From: Odontocerum albicorne
Lineage: Eukaryota; Arthropoda; Insecta; Trichoptera; Odontoceridae
NCBI GenBank assembly: GCA_949825065.1
Contig: OX463866.1
Coordinates: forward strand, 1,689,001-1,753,000
Direction of reading: 5' to 3'
Length of the DNA stretch: 64,000 nucleotides
The position numbers were made by a program, and so were the translations under genes. This document shows, piece by piece, positions 19,111-29,059 of this stretch. The notes beneath the pieces are model-generated. The model searched no databases. It saw nothing but the letters and a program-made list of their open reading frames with translations, and had not been told where the DNA came from. Position 1 is the first letter of the stretch. Each line of letters begins with the position of its first letter.

Positions 19111-19661
19111 AGGGTCTTTCAAATTGAGTGGTTTTTTTCATTCTCGGATAAAACACAGATGGCGTCATGAACTTGCCTTGGTCTTGTGACATTTGAGAAG
19201 TGTAATTTATGACAATTTATAAAAATGGAGTGGTATACAGTACAACAATGCGTTCAAATTGTTGAATTGTTTTATGTATTGTGATCTCCGGAAACGGTGA
19301 TGTTAATTGCCAACCAAGATCATGTGATCTGACACCGTCGGACTATTTTCTCTGAGGTTACTTGAAAAGTCAGGCCTATAAGGATGATCCCCGATCAATT
19401 CCTGAGCTGAAAGACGAAATTATTCGCGTTATTGGTATAAGTTAGAACAGCAATTATGCCAAAATGTCATCGTAAAATTTTGACAAAAGAGACATCGGAC
19501 ATCTGTGGAGCTTCAAAAAGGTGAACATTTGGCGGATATTGTTTTTTGTGTTTAAATATCACACATTATACTTCAATGACCGATAAAAAGTTTTTTGAAA
19601 TCAGAGCGAATTGTGTGTTTTATTCAAGAATTTAAAATAAAACCGCTCAATTTGAAAGACC
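19111..19661 (+). mobile_element. Tc-D copy 1, deletion derivative of a Tc1/mariner-superfamily element
   Basis: Ends GGGTCTTTCAAATTGAG and CTCAATTTGAAAGACC are inverted. The interior joins a transposase start (MEWYTVQQCVQIVELF) straight to the C-terminal region (WQPRSCDLTPSDYF, then YKDDPRSIPELKDEIIRVIG). The central catalytic part is lost. CDLTPLDYFLWG-type motifs mark the third catalytic Asp. Stops interrupt the remnant, so it encodes no functional protein. Confidence 0.8.
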
Positions 19662-19689
19662 AAATGTACAAAGTAGAATTGAAAAGATT

Positions 19690-20425
<736 letters not shown>

Positions 20426-20478
20426 AAAATTAAAATATTTTTATAAATAATATTTATTTATAAAAATATTTTAATTTT
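20426..20478. repeat. Perfect 24-bp inverted repeat, 5-nt loop
   Basis: Arms 20426-20449 and 20455-20478 are exact reverse complements, made only of A and T apart from no G/C. They could form a cruciform or an RNA hairpin. They lie at the truncated 5' edge of the LINE-B copy. Confidence 0.85.
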
Positions 20479-20499
20479 ATATTTTTTTTAATATTTTTT

Positions 20500-20610
20500 G
20501 AATATTTTTCCTTTTGAAGAAACGGTTTCATGCCATCTTAATCTTAATTCTGATTTCCTATAAATTAATCTATTGGTCAATAAATAATTTTTTTCTTTAA
20601 TACAAATATA
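20500..20610. repeat. Dispersed repeat U, right part
   Basis: ttttgaagaaacggtttcat, then ctgatttcctataaattaat, corresponds to 24170-24240 (ttttgaagaaacatttcctt, then gatttcccaggaatgatccc). Confidence 0.5.
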
Positions 20611-20940
20611 TTTATTCATAATGAATTTGTGTCAATTCGTACATTGAAGATTACATTTTTTTTATATAATAAATCTACTGAGCGTGAATAAATTCATAGA
20701 CTTCAATAGTGAGGAAAATTCCATAATTAATGCAATTATTTTACCTTGCGTAATAATTAACATTTGAAAGTCAATTTGCAACAAAAAATGTATCCTAACG
20801 ACATCTCTATGAGAAATAGGAAACTGCTTTGCAGATTTGAACACAATTGCAGGTTAAATACTTTTCCATTGCATAATTTTGATACAATTTGAGTTTTCAT
20901 TTTGTGTTTATATTACATTTTACTGAGTCTAGTGTGTCTC
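20611..20940. repeat. Dispersed repeat W
   Basis: atgaatttgtgtcaattcgt, agtgaggaaaattccataat and caatttgcaacaaaaaatgt have diverged matches at 28530-28790 and at 13990-14440. No coding similarity, so probably an old nonautonomous element. Its ends are unclear. Confidence 0.5.
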
Positions 20941-21375
20941 TTGTTTTTATTTATTTACCGTATTTTACTGACTATAAGACGCACTTTTTTCTTCAAAAAT
21001 TTGCCTCCATAATTCAGGTGCGTCTTATACTCGAAATGAATATAAAAATGTCCAGTGTTTGATTTAAAATTCCCGCCAGTCTTAAAAATGGCCATATATT
21101 CGATGCCGCAGGAAACCTATCTCTATCTGGCAACATTGGATTCAACTGGCAGCAGCAGTGCACCGATGCGACGGACATGAGTTGCGGGGATTCACAAGCT
21201 TGCTATAACACTGTCTCCCTCCCGCCCCGCCATCACAAACCCAGAACATTGTCTAGCCTATGATGCGACATTGCAGTCTACGGTGCCGATGGACGAGGCT
21301 GGTATGAAATGATGGATTAATTAAGAGTGTAGGAGAGAAGGAAAGGTGCTTTATTGAAGAAGAGTTTCTCTTCTT

Positions 21376-21810
21376 GTGATAGACCAGTTTAGTAGTCATT
21401 TGAAAAATTCTGTGAAAGAGAAATTGAGACAGGGAAATATAGAACTTGCTATTATTCCGGAAGGACTTACTTCACAATTGCAACCTCTTGATGTCTCGAT
21501 AAATAAACTATTTAAAGTGTATATGAGAGAGGAATGGAACAAATGGACGATGGATGAAACCCAAGATGAATTCACGCCAAAGGGAGCTTTAAAACGACCT
21601 ACAATCAAACAAGTGTGTCAGTGGATAAAACAGTCACGGTCTAGAGTGAGAGAAGATATTATTGTTAAATCTTTCAAGGAGTGCGGCATAAGTAACGCTC
21701 TCGATGGCAGGGAAGACCATCTTATATATGAAGAGGACAACGATGACAATGAAGAGGAAGAGGAAGAAGAAGAAGAAGAAAGTTCAGATGACGATTTTCA
21801 GGGATTTTAA
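21376..21810 (+). CDS. pogo/Tigger-type transposase, C-terminal part
   Basis: The 144-residue frame reads IDQFSSHLKNSVKEKLR, then IIPEGLTSQLQPLDVSINK, FKVYMREEWNKW, KRPTIKQVCQWIKQSR, SFKECGISNALDG and a final acidic tail (DDNEEEEEEEEEESSDDDFQ). This is the second half of the pogo-family DDE nuclease: IDQFSSH holds a catalytic Asp and PLDVSINKLF is the block around the last acid. The CENP-B-like N-terminal binding domains and first Asp are missing. The upstream frame begins before this ATG (LLV preceding IDQF), so the start is arbitrary. Confidence 0.85.
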   Translation: MIDQFSSHLKNSVKEKLRQGNIELAIIPEGLTSQLQPLDVSINKLFKVYMREEWNKWTMDETQDEFTPKGALKRPTIKQVCQWIKQSRSRVREDIIVKSFKECGISNALDGREDHLIYEEDNDDNEEEEEEEEEESSDDDFQGF

Positions 21811-21908
21811 AGGTCAGTTCGGTTTTATAAACTAAGAATTTTTTTTTAGTCTGGCTTTGCAATCTAATAATAAAAATGGTATTTTTTTTTAAATTGCCTA
21901 AAAATTAA

Positions 21909-22033
21909 GGTGCGTCTTATAGTCCGTAGCGTCTTATAGTCCGTAACGTCTTATAGTCCGTAGCGTCTTATAGTCCGTAGCGTCTTATAGTCCGTAGCGT
22001 CTTATAGTCCGTAGCGTCTTATAGTCCGTAGCG
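21909..22033. repeat. 17-bp x 7 array at the pogo right terminus
   Basis: cgtcttatagtccgtag restarts at 21913, 21930, 21947, 21964, 21981, 21998 and 22015. The unit is the pogo terminal inverted repeat itself, so the transposon end has been amplified. Confidence 0.95.
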
Positions 22034-23045
22034 ACAGGTAGTTTAATGTGGACATACAATTTTAATGGAACTGGGTTTGTTGCCTTTCATTTGTCGTGTC
22101 CCCAGTAAACTAGGATTTTGCCTGTATCTCACTGAGGACATATAGCGTAAAAAATAAATCGATACTTCTTTACGATTTTGGATTATTTAAAACCCTGTTG
22201 CACATTCTCATCAATCTGACAAGCAGTAACACTCAATTACATATGTATACATCACGCAAAATCAAACTCATCACACTTCATCACTCCAGACAGACCAAAA
22301 ACATTCATCCCTCAATATACCACACATAATCATAAAAAATATATATATATATACATATAAAAATATGAATATAAAACAACAAAAAACACCATACTCAAGG
22401 GCTCACATAAACCCTTTCCACAAGTCATTCCTCTTGCAAGCCCAAGTACTCAAACTCCTGTCGCAATAACAACCACGCTCCGATCGACTGTCAATATTGG
22501 TTTCCTCCCTTTGCCTTTATTAAATTCGGCACCCCATTGTATGTCATGGGAGCTAAATAGGCATATTGCCTTTGGGCAAAAGATGTTTTAACCATCAGGA
22601 TGGTGAACATTTGATCAGTTGCCATGCGTGTCATGTGTCTCTGCTGAGTCTGCATCTTCCCTTCCTCTCGATGGTAGTGCCAGAGAATGGATTTGAGATG
22701 TAAGTTGGCTATGTTCAGGACCAGATACTCTCTGAAAAGCTCCGCTGTGGCATACCGGGCAGAAAGTTTATTAAATATTTTTATAAAGAATTTTGGGAAC
22801 CCTGCAATATGTGTTTTTGTGTTAAGGTGCATCCCCCTCCGAACTGATATACCGTAAGAAAGTGCTGACTGACATAAGGCGAAGTATATACTTTTAAGAA
22901 TATTTTCACTGAGCACATTTCGAATCATACAGAATATGTATCCTAGTTTTCTGATTTTTGCACTCAAAGTGTTAATATGGACCTCCCAATGAAGGAACTG
23001 ATCAACAAAATCTCCAAGATACTTAATACGATCAACCCTTACGAA
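22034..23045 (-). mobile_element. LINE-B copy a
   Basis: Minus-strand LINE-B with 3' UTR (22034-22420) and C-terminal coding region up to about 23000. The terminal tail is missing where it meets the pogo array. The farthest 5' portion (caatgaaggaactgatcaac) still reads as RT thumb-region sequence. Confidence 0.8.
22410..22967 (-). pseudogene. LINE-B RT C-terminal domain
   Basis: On the minus strand the frame reads FALCQSALSYGISV (the YG motif found after the RT palm), NTKTHIAGFPKFFIKIFNKL, ARYATAELFREYLVLNIANL, HLKSILWHYHREEGKMQTQQ, RHMTRMATDQMFTI, RQYAYLAPMTYNGVPN. After a stop it continues to the CYCDRSLSTWACKRN end. This is a Jockey/CR1-type LINE C-terminus. No endonuclease or palm is present. 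The other coding copy at 50216 is more complete at its end. Confidence 0.8.
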
Positions 23046-23134
23046 AGAAACACAACAACAAGGCCATGCCTGCCAAGGGTGAACAAGTGTGTAGTGTTAT
23101 GTATTTATTTGTTCTAGTAGAGATGCTAGAAATG

Positions 23135-23268
23135 TGTATGTCGGTAGCAGTTCGAACGGAATTCAGTCTTGTTTGTGCTCCCCTGATGATGAGGTGAATG
23201 CCTTGAAACCGGTAGGGTTATACCGTTATAAAAAGTAGAATAAATAGCGTTTGATAAAAACAAATTAT
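23135..23268 (+). mobile_element. PLE 3' end fragment
   Basis: ggtagcagttcgaacggaat, then the hammerhead-like segment, aaccggtagggttataccgt and gtagaataaatagcgtttga. Noncoding end only. Confidence 0.8.
23183..23221 (+). ncRNA. Hammerhead-like core with canonical CTGATGA
   Basis: This copy has the exact consensus CTGATGA, then a GAGGT/GCCTT hairpin with a GAAT loop, GAAAC, short loop and GTT. It is the best match to the hammerhead core in the window. Stem I is not evident. Confidence 0.45.
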
Positions 23269-23318
23269 ACATTTATTATACACAAATTACAAATTACACT
23301 TTTCGTTCGTTCTTCTTA

Positions 23319-23585
23319 ATGCTCCTCTCAACATTGAAGGTTGACAATCATCATGGCTATTTCAACTTTGTCTGCAGCTGTTCTGAAGAGTGTCTCCTTG
23401 CTACAGTGGAACCACTCTCTCAGGTTCTTCAGCCATGAATTCCTTGTTCTTTCTACAATTAATTTTCTTCATATCTTCCCCTTCAATATGACTTGGATGA
23501 TATCATATTTGTTTCCTACCAAATTCCCAAAGCATTTCAATCTTCTCAAAGTGAATGTTAGTACTTCTTTGTCATTTTTTGACCT
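23319..23585 (-). pseudogene. RTE-like 3' terminal coding fragment
   Basis: Minus-strand blocks LRRLKCFGNLVGNKYDIIQV, ILKGKI, RNSWLKNLREW, ETLFRTAADKVEIAMMIVNL and QC-stop correspond to the last ~80 residues of RTE-like proteins (compare the 2031 fragment). Frames shift once, so it is dead. Confidence 0.75.
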
Positions 23586-23937
23586 TTTAGGAAATGTGTT
23601 CTAGAGGGAAGAGATGATGGTGATTTGTTGATAAATAAAACACGTTTTCGATCGCAATGCGGAAAGAGGAATTTTATTGGTAACGTAGGTATTTATACTA
23701 TTCCCGCGTGTGTGCGGGAATGCGAGCAAGATATCTCGCCGTCTCGTTTCTACATCCGCAAAACGATTAATGTCGTATGTAGGTGATAATTTATTTACGG
23801 AACTGGCGAGACAGGTGTGGTGCGTTCTCGCTCTAGTATGGAATGCGCTCCGCATCGGCTATGAGTTGAATGACCGGACTTTGTACTTGTTTGTTTTGCA
23901 TTGCTAAGGAATGCAAAGGTCATTTCATCGGTCATTG
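23586..23937. other. No gene recognised
   Basis: GC-richer than its neighbours (about 23700-23900) with overlapping short frames on both strands, none with a recognisable motif. It could be an old DNA element or regulatory DNA; the sequence does not decide. Confidence 0.4.
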
Positions 23938-24085
23938 ACCGCGTGTGCGACCGCCACAACCTCTTCATTGTGTACTTTATCAACCCAGATCATCTGGGAC
24001 ATTCTCCTGTAGCACCGCATTTCAAATGCTTCTATTCATTTTGTGGTGGCTTGGGTAAGTGTCCAAGTCCAAATGCCATAAATAA
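23938..24085 (-). pseudogene. RTE-like RT C-terminal fragment
   Basis: Minus-strand TWTLTQATTK, then EAFEMRCYRRMSQMIWVDKV and HNEEVV, the same segment as 17850-18015. Confidence 0.65.
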
Positions 24086-24097
24086 GTATTGAAAATA

Positions 24098-24345
24098 TGT
24101 AACATCGTACAATGCACATTCTTTATTTAAGGTTGAAATCTTTATTACAGAGAATATCCTTCATTTTGAAGAAACATTTCCTTACCATCTCAATCCTGAT
24201 TTGGATTTCCCAGGAATGATCCCACTGGTCATTGAGCCATTTCCCAGGAATGATCCCACTGGTTATTGAGCCATTTCCCAGGAATGATCCCACTGGTCAT
24301 TGAACCATTTCCCAGGAATGATCCCACTGGTCATTGAGATATTTT
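24098..24345. repeat. Dispersed repeat U with 4 x 34-bp tandem block
   Basis: After a U-type start (acattctttatttaaggttg), the 34-bp unit caggaatgatcccactggtc restarts at 24211, 24245, 24279 and 24313. The copies are nearly identical. Confidence 0.85.
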
Positions 24346-24399
24346 TCCTTTATGCAATGTGGTTATATCCTGTATATTTAACATTTACATTCACAACAT

Positions 24400-24730
24400 A
24401 CCTACTTCCCCGAAATTTAAGCTCGTACAGTTTGCTGACAGTGTGGCATGCTACGCATCATCATTCAAGATAGATCAAGCTGGTCGCCCCCTTCAGATTG
24501 CCCTCTAGATCCTTTACCAGGGATGGAGGCTCAAAATCAATGATGCCAAAACTGAGGCCATCATGTTCTTCCGCAAAGTCAATGAAAGAATGCCATCGAT
24601 GCCCTTATTCATCAGCGATTGCCTGGTCAAGTAGCGGGACGTGGACAAATACCTCGGCCTACAACCTTCACCGGCGACTGACGTGAAAAACTCATCTGAA
24701 TACCATCAGAGAGAAGGGTTTCAAATTTGG
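24400..24730 (+). pseudogene. Jockey-like RT fragment around the catalytic motif
   Basis: Plus-strand KLVQFADSVACYASSFK, then LQIAL, stop, ILYQGWRLKINDAKTEAIMF and DVDKYLGLQPSP. This is the region around the RT active site: FADS stands where FADD is expected, so the second catalytic Asp is lost. KINDAKTE and KYLGL are the following conserved blocks. Multiple stops. Confidence 0.7.
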
Positions 24731-25139
24731 TATGAAACTTTGATAAATATTTTTACATCGTCCCTACCTTGGAAAATTCAAAACTACTTATTTTACTATT
24801 TTAAAAAAATGTAATAATTTGAAAAAAGGTTAAAAACAATGAATTTTTTTCAGACAATCGCCATTTTACGATATTTTTTTTTCTTTGGTACCAACTATAA
24901 CGACATTATTTTTTATCAAGAAACTGTGTATAATTTTGTTTTTAAGTTTACTAAAAGACTCCAATCATGTCGACCAGCTTACTCCCTTTTTTTTTATGAC
25001 AAGATATAACAGCTGATAATATACTATAGTATCTTGAATTTTGATTTTTTTTTTCCAAAAATATTTTTGTAATCATCAATAAACAAACTAAAAAAATGTA
25101 TACGAAAAATATTTCTAATTTAGTCTGAAAAAACTCTGC
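24731..25139. other. AT-rich, no gene recognised
   Basis: Poly-T and poly-A tracts dominate. No terminal repeats or coding similarity. Confidence 0.6.
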
Positions 25140-25780
25140 AATCTCTGTTCTTTCCGATTCTGGACTATATGCGGACGTATGTTACTTGGATGTTACAGGG
25201 GGAACAGCTGGACAAATTACAGCGTCTTCAAAATGTGTGCCTAAGATTCATTTTCAACCTACGTAAGTACGAACATATAACTTCATACCAGAAGGCATTG
25301 AACTGGTTGAATGTTAAAAATAGACGCTAAATTCACATACTGTCTCTATTGTAATAATATCCTTAACTGTCCCGCCGCCCCCTCTTATCTCGCCGAGAAT
25401 TTTCAGCGTCTTTTGCAATCATGGATTAGCGCTACGCTCAAACAGAGATTGTTTATTGGCCTTTCCAGTTCACCGCTCCTCTTTCTTTACGTCGTCCTTT
25501 ACTGTCCATGCAGTGAGACTCTGGAATCAGTTACAAACCAATATAAGACTCGCTCCGTCCTTGGTATGCTTTAAGAAGCGACCGAAAAACCTCTTGCTTT
25601 AAAAAGCGACCGAAAAATTTCTAGTCAGTAAAATAACGTGTTTCATTCCTGATTTTTATTTTCCTTTCCTCTCCACCGTCCCTTCCTTTTCTTCTGATTG
25701 ATGATATCTCACTTTATATGAAAAATAATGTTCGGGTGATTGTCCGCATTGTGGGGCTCGTGAGCATGTTCTCACGTATA

Positions 25781-26400
25781 CTACCTTGATCAAAAAGTTT
25801 TAGGACTTTATTCATAAAATCGAAAATACAAGTTTATTCATTAAAATCGATATGGTCCCCTTCAAAGTACTCCCCATCGACTGCAACGCACTTACGCCAG
25901 CGCTTGATCCAATCCTCGAAACACCGCTGGTACTCAATTTTCGGTATGTCCATCAGAGCCGTCTTCGATTTTTTAATGACATCCTCTCGGGCGCTGTAAC
26001 GCGTTCCGCGAAGCGGTTTTTTAAGTCGGATGAACAGGAAAAAGTCGCAGGGAGCCAGATCAGGTGAATTCAAAGGTTGCTGGATAGTAGTCGTGTTGTT
26101 TTTGGTCAAAAACTCATGGAAATCATGTCTTTCGCGATTTCAACGGGTTCCTTTTTTTGCATGAAATTGAACTTGTTGATGCACAGTTGATGCCATTTTC
26201 AAACTTGTAAAAAATCGAAAACACGCACAAAGGTAGATGTACTCAGTACAGCGTAACTTTTACAAATGTCAAGCTATGACGCTGAAATTTGAAGGGAAGT
26301 GTCAATGATAGATGTGGTAACCTAACAAAAAAAAAATATCCAATCGGGTGACTGACAGCGCCACACTGTGGCCGGTCCTAAAACTTTTTGATCAAGGTAG
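25781..26400 (-). mobile_element. Mariner deletion derivative Mar3, inside LINE-A
   Basis: Perfect-looking ends CTACCTTGATCAAAAAGTTT (left) and AAACTTTTTGATCAAGGTAG (right) are flanked by TA. At 620 bp it is half-length: the middle of the transposase is missing. Confidence 0.9.
25834..26109 (-). CDS. Mar3 transposase C-terminal remnant
   Basis: The frame contains NSPDLAPCDFFLFIRLKKPL, the block with the third catalytic Asp of a mariner, then FEDWIKRWRKCVAVDGEYFE, the usual mariner C-terminus. The first two catalytic acids are deleted and the N-terminus is joined near 26110, so the protein cannot cut DNA. Start chosen arbitrarily by the first Met. Confidence 0.75.
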   Translation of the reverse strand: MTKNNTTTIQQPLNSPDLAPCDFFLFIRLKKPLRGTRYSAREDVIKKSKTALMDIPKIEYQRCFEDWIKRWRKCVAVDGEYFEGDHIDFNE

Positions 26401-26560
26401 TATGTGTATGGATTTCGTGGGGATGGATAGTTATTTGAATGATTTATGTGACCACGTAACTTGCTTAATTTATTTTCACCTGGTTGGTTGGAAGAGATTG
26501 CCGCTTGGCAATAATCACGCCAGATTGTATTTGTGATAAAAGTGTTATATAAATAAATAA

Positions 26561-26935
26561 ATAAGAAGGGAGAAATTGTGGGAAGTCAAGAAAGAGTTTG
26601 GCGTGAATGATAAATTATTAAGTGTAATTGTCTCACTTTATGAAGACGGTATTGCATGGCTAGTGAGTAAATGGAGAACTCGATGAGTTGTTTAAAATTA
26701 CGAAAGGCGTAAAGCAAGGATGTGTAAAAGTGTTAAATAAATAAGAAGGGAGAAATTGTGGGAAGTCAAGAAAGAGTTTGGCGTGAATGATAAATTATTA
26801 AGTGTAATTGTCTCACTTTATGAAGACGGTATTGCATGGCTAGTGAGTAAATTGAGAACTCGATGAGTTGTTTAAAATTACGAAAGGCGTAAAGCAAGGA
26901 TGTGTAAAAGTGTTAAATAAATAAATAAAAAACGC
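26561..26935 (+). repeat. Tandem duplication, 2 x 180 bp, of an RT fragment with a LINE tail
   Basis: ataagaagggagaaattgtg occurs at 26561 and again 180 bp later. Each unit codes VKKEFGVNDKLLSVIVSLYE and then FKITKGVKQGCV, the RT block before the catalytic motif in RTE-like LINEs, and runs into aaagtgttaaataaataa, the LINE-A type tail. Frames are broken. Confidence 0.85.
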
Positions 26936-27132
26936 CCGAAATTCAGGTCTCTAGAGTGGAATACCCGCTTAAGATAATAATTAGTATACTCGTATAGGTA
27001 TAGCGTTAGGAAAATGCATATATATTGGGTTGATGCAAAAGTTATGACCGTTTTTTATGATCCCAGGTAAAAAAATTCCCAGGTAAGAAATTATGAATAG
27101 TATCTTCTTTTAAATGATTTCATTGTATAAAG

Positions 27133-27461
27133 CAGTGCTCCGCAACCGGTGTGCCGTGGCACACTGGTGTGCCGTGAGCCGGATACAGGTGTGCCGCGGT
27201 CAAATTCAATGTACGAGTATTTGACATTTTACAATTTTTCATTATGTATTTAATACACAATAACTGGTGCCAACTGTTGAAAACTGCGTAGTGTGTAGCG
27301 TAGCGCATCAAATTAGTCATAGACAAAGAAAAATGACCCTTATGCGCGTCGCTGAAGACTCATGCCTAATTTAATACCTATATATTTTAGCTTTTGGTGT
27401 GCCGCGGAATTCTAGGAAGAATTTTGGTGTGTCGTAGGTGAGAAAAGGTTGCAGAGCACTG
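27133..27461. mobile_element. hAT-like MITE with perfect 8-bp target duplication
   Basis: 329 bp, ends CAGTGCTCCGCAACC and GGTTGCAGAGCACTG, flanked on both sides by gtataaag (27125-27132 and 27462-27469). CAG-type termini and 8-bp duplications define hAT elements. The interior has repeated gtgccgyggcac-like words and no coding capacity. Confidence 0.95.
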
Positions 27462-27543
27462 GTATAAAGGATGCTTTTCCTCTACTTTCTATTCAGTTTT
27501 GGCCTGGCCAGAATACAGTGAAGAGCCCTTGTATTTTTTCAAA

Positions 27544-27669
27544 ATGTCGGTTGATAAAGTGCATTTATGTCATTGTTTACTTTATGAATTCCGTAAAGAC
27601 AATACCGCGAGTGTGGCAACCAAAAACATTTGCAAAGTGTATCGAGCAGATGTCATCAAAGTTCGATAG
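27544..27669 (+). pseudogene. Mar4 transposase N-terminus
   Basis: MSVDKVHLCHCLLYEFRKDN, then ASVATKNICKVYRADVIKV, the first helix-turn-helix of a mariner transposase. The frame stops with TAG at 27667-27669. A shifted frame then gives a short trace resembling the end of the HTH, after which about 600 bp are missing. Confidence 0.75.
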
Positions 27670-28049
27670 GTACGAAGATGGTTTACAAAATTCCGATCTG
27701 GGGATTTTTCACTAATTGTTTTTCACAAATTTTTCACAAATTTTTCACTATTGTGTATTTTGAACTCTTGGAACGCAATCAGACAATTACAACAGAACGA
27801 TATTGTCAGCAATTATCCAAATTGAACATCACCCTTCAAAAATATAGACCAGAATTGGTAAACAGAAAACGGGTAGTGTTTCATCACGACAACGCGCGAC
27901 CACATGTGGTTTACAAAATTCCGATCTGGGGATTTTTCACTAATTGTTTTTCACTAATTTATCACAATTTTTTCACTATTGTGTATTTTAAACTCTTGGA
28001 ACGCAATCAGACAATTACAGCAGAACGATATTGTCAGTAATTATCCAAA

Positions 28050-28412
28050 TTGAACATCGCCCTTCAAAAGGATAGACCAGAATTGGTAAACAGAAAAGGG
28101 GTAGTGTTTCATGACGACAACGCGCGACCACATGTTGCTATGATGACCCAACGCAAGCTAAATGAGTTGAATTGGGATGTTATCAAGCATCCACCGTATT
28201 CTCCAGATCTTGCTCCTTCCGATTTTCATTTATTCCGATCATTGCAAAAATTTTTAAATGATAAAAAATTTGATACAATAGAGCAGGTTAAAACATCCCT
28301 TACTACATTTTTCGCTTCAAAATCCACGGAATTTTACACTAATGGTATTAATAAGTTGATAGAAAGATGGGAGAAGGTTATAAGAACTGATGGAAATTAT
28401 ATAATTGATTAA
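28050..28412 (+). CDS. Mar4 transposase C-terminal part
   Basis: 120 residues. FHDDNARPHVAMM holds the second catalytic Asp and HPPYSPDLAPSDFHLF the third, exactly 34 residues later (D34D). The C-terminal block ends ERWEKVIRTDGNYIID. The first catalytic Asp (DETW) region is deleted. A degenerate duplicate of the second-Asp region lies immediately upstream (FHHDNARPHV at 27871-27905) because of the 228-bp tandem duplication. Not functional. Confidence 0.85.
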   Translation: MNIALQKDRPELVNRKGVVFHDDNARPHVAMMTQRKLNELNWDVIKHPPYSPDLAPSDFHLFRSLQKFLNDKKFDTIEQVKTSLTTFFASKSTEFYTNGINKLIERWEKVIRTDGNYIID

Positions 28413-28538
28413 ATAAATAATACAAATCTAAAAAAAATATGTTTAATTGTATACGTAAAAAACGGTCATAACTTTTGAATCAACCCAATATTACCTTAAA
28501 AAAAACTAAATTTATTTAAATTTTTTTGTAATGAATTT

Positions 28539-28655
28539 GTGTCAGTTTGAATAATATCTTATTACAGCATTAGATTTGTGTCAGTTTGAATAATATCTTA
28601 TTACAGCATTAGATTTGTGTCAGTTTGAATAATATCTTATTACAGCATTAGATTT
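28539..28655. repeat. 3 x 39-bp tandem repeat in repeat W
   Basis: gtgtcagtttgaataatatc restarts at 28539, 28578 and 28617. It is the expanded start of dispersed repeat W (compare atgaatttgtgtcaattcg at 20620). Confidence 0.9.
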
Positions 28656-28800
28656 GTTTTCTAAATATTAATAAATCTTCTAATTGTGAAGAAACTCGAG
28701 AGACTTTTGATAGTAAGGAAAATTCCATTTATAATTACCGAAGACTGCAACAAAATCAAATGTATTTATTTCACAACAAAGTAAAATGATACCTGATTGG

Positions 28801-29055
28801 TAAAATACACGAGAATGAATCGAGAACACATGTAAAATGTGCTAGCTAGTGCACGAGAATGAATCGAGAATAAAATACACGAGAATGAATCGAGAACACA
28901 TGTAAAATGTGCTAGCTAGTGCACGAGAATGAATCGAGAATAAAATACACGAGAATGAATCGAGAACACATGTAAAATGTGCTAGCTAGTGCACGAGAAT
29001 GAATCGAGAATAAAATACACGAGAATGAATCGAGAACACATGTAAAATGATAAAA
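28801..29055. repeat. 70-bp tandem repeat, about 3.6 copies
   Basis: taaaatacacgagaatgaat starts at 28801, 28871, 28941 and 29011. Each unit contains cacgagaatgaatcgagaa twice and a tgctagcta palindrome, so it has an internal sub-repeat. Confidence 0.95.
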
Positions 29056-29059
29056 TAAA

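Larger units (their letters stand above)
20958..22033 (+). mobile_element. pogo-like DNA transposon remnant
   Basis: The left end CCGTATTTTACTGACTATAA, then GACGCAC, sits beside TA (20956-20957). The right end carries the inverse ggtgcgtcttatagtccgta. This is the widespread pogo/Tigger terminal sequence. It codes the C-terminal part of a DDE transposase and lacks the N-terminal DNA-binding region. Confidence 0.85.
25140..26563 (+). mobile_element. LINE-A copy C, interrupted by a mariner
   Basis: Two parts, 25140-25778 and 26403-26563, join exactly when the mariner at 25781-26400 and one TA are removed: cacgta then tgtgtatgg, as in the uninterrupted copy at 44.9 kb. The 3' end has the ttggttggaagagattgccg tail, a ggcaa hairpin and (AATA)n. 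Coding remnant: LQNVCLRFIFNLRK, then SLL-type blocks with frameshifts. Confidence 0.9.
27025..28488 (+). mobile_element. Mariner Mar4, internally rearranged, hosting a hAT MITE
   Basis: Ends TTGGGTTGATGCAAAAGTTA and TAACTTTTGAATCAACCCAA are inverted and flanked by TA (27023 and 28489). The element lost the middle of its gene, gained a 228-bp tandem duplication (27681-27908 and 27909-28136) and contains the MITE at 27133-27461. Confidence 0.9.
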
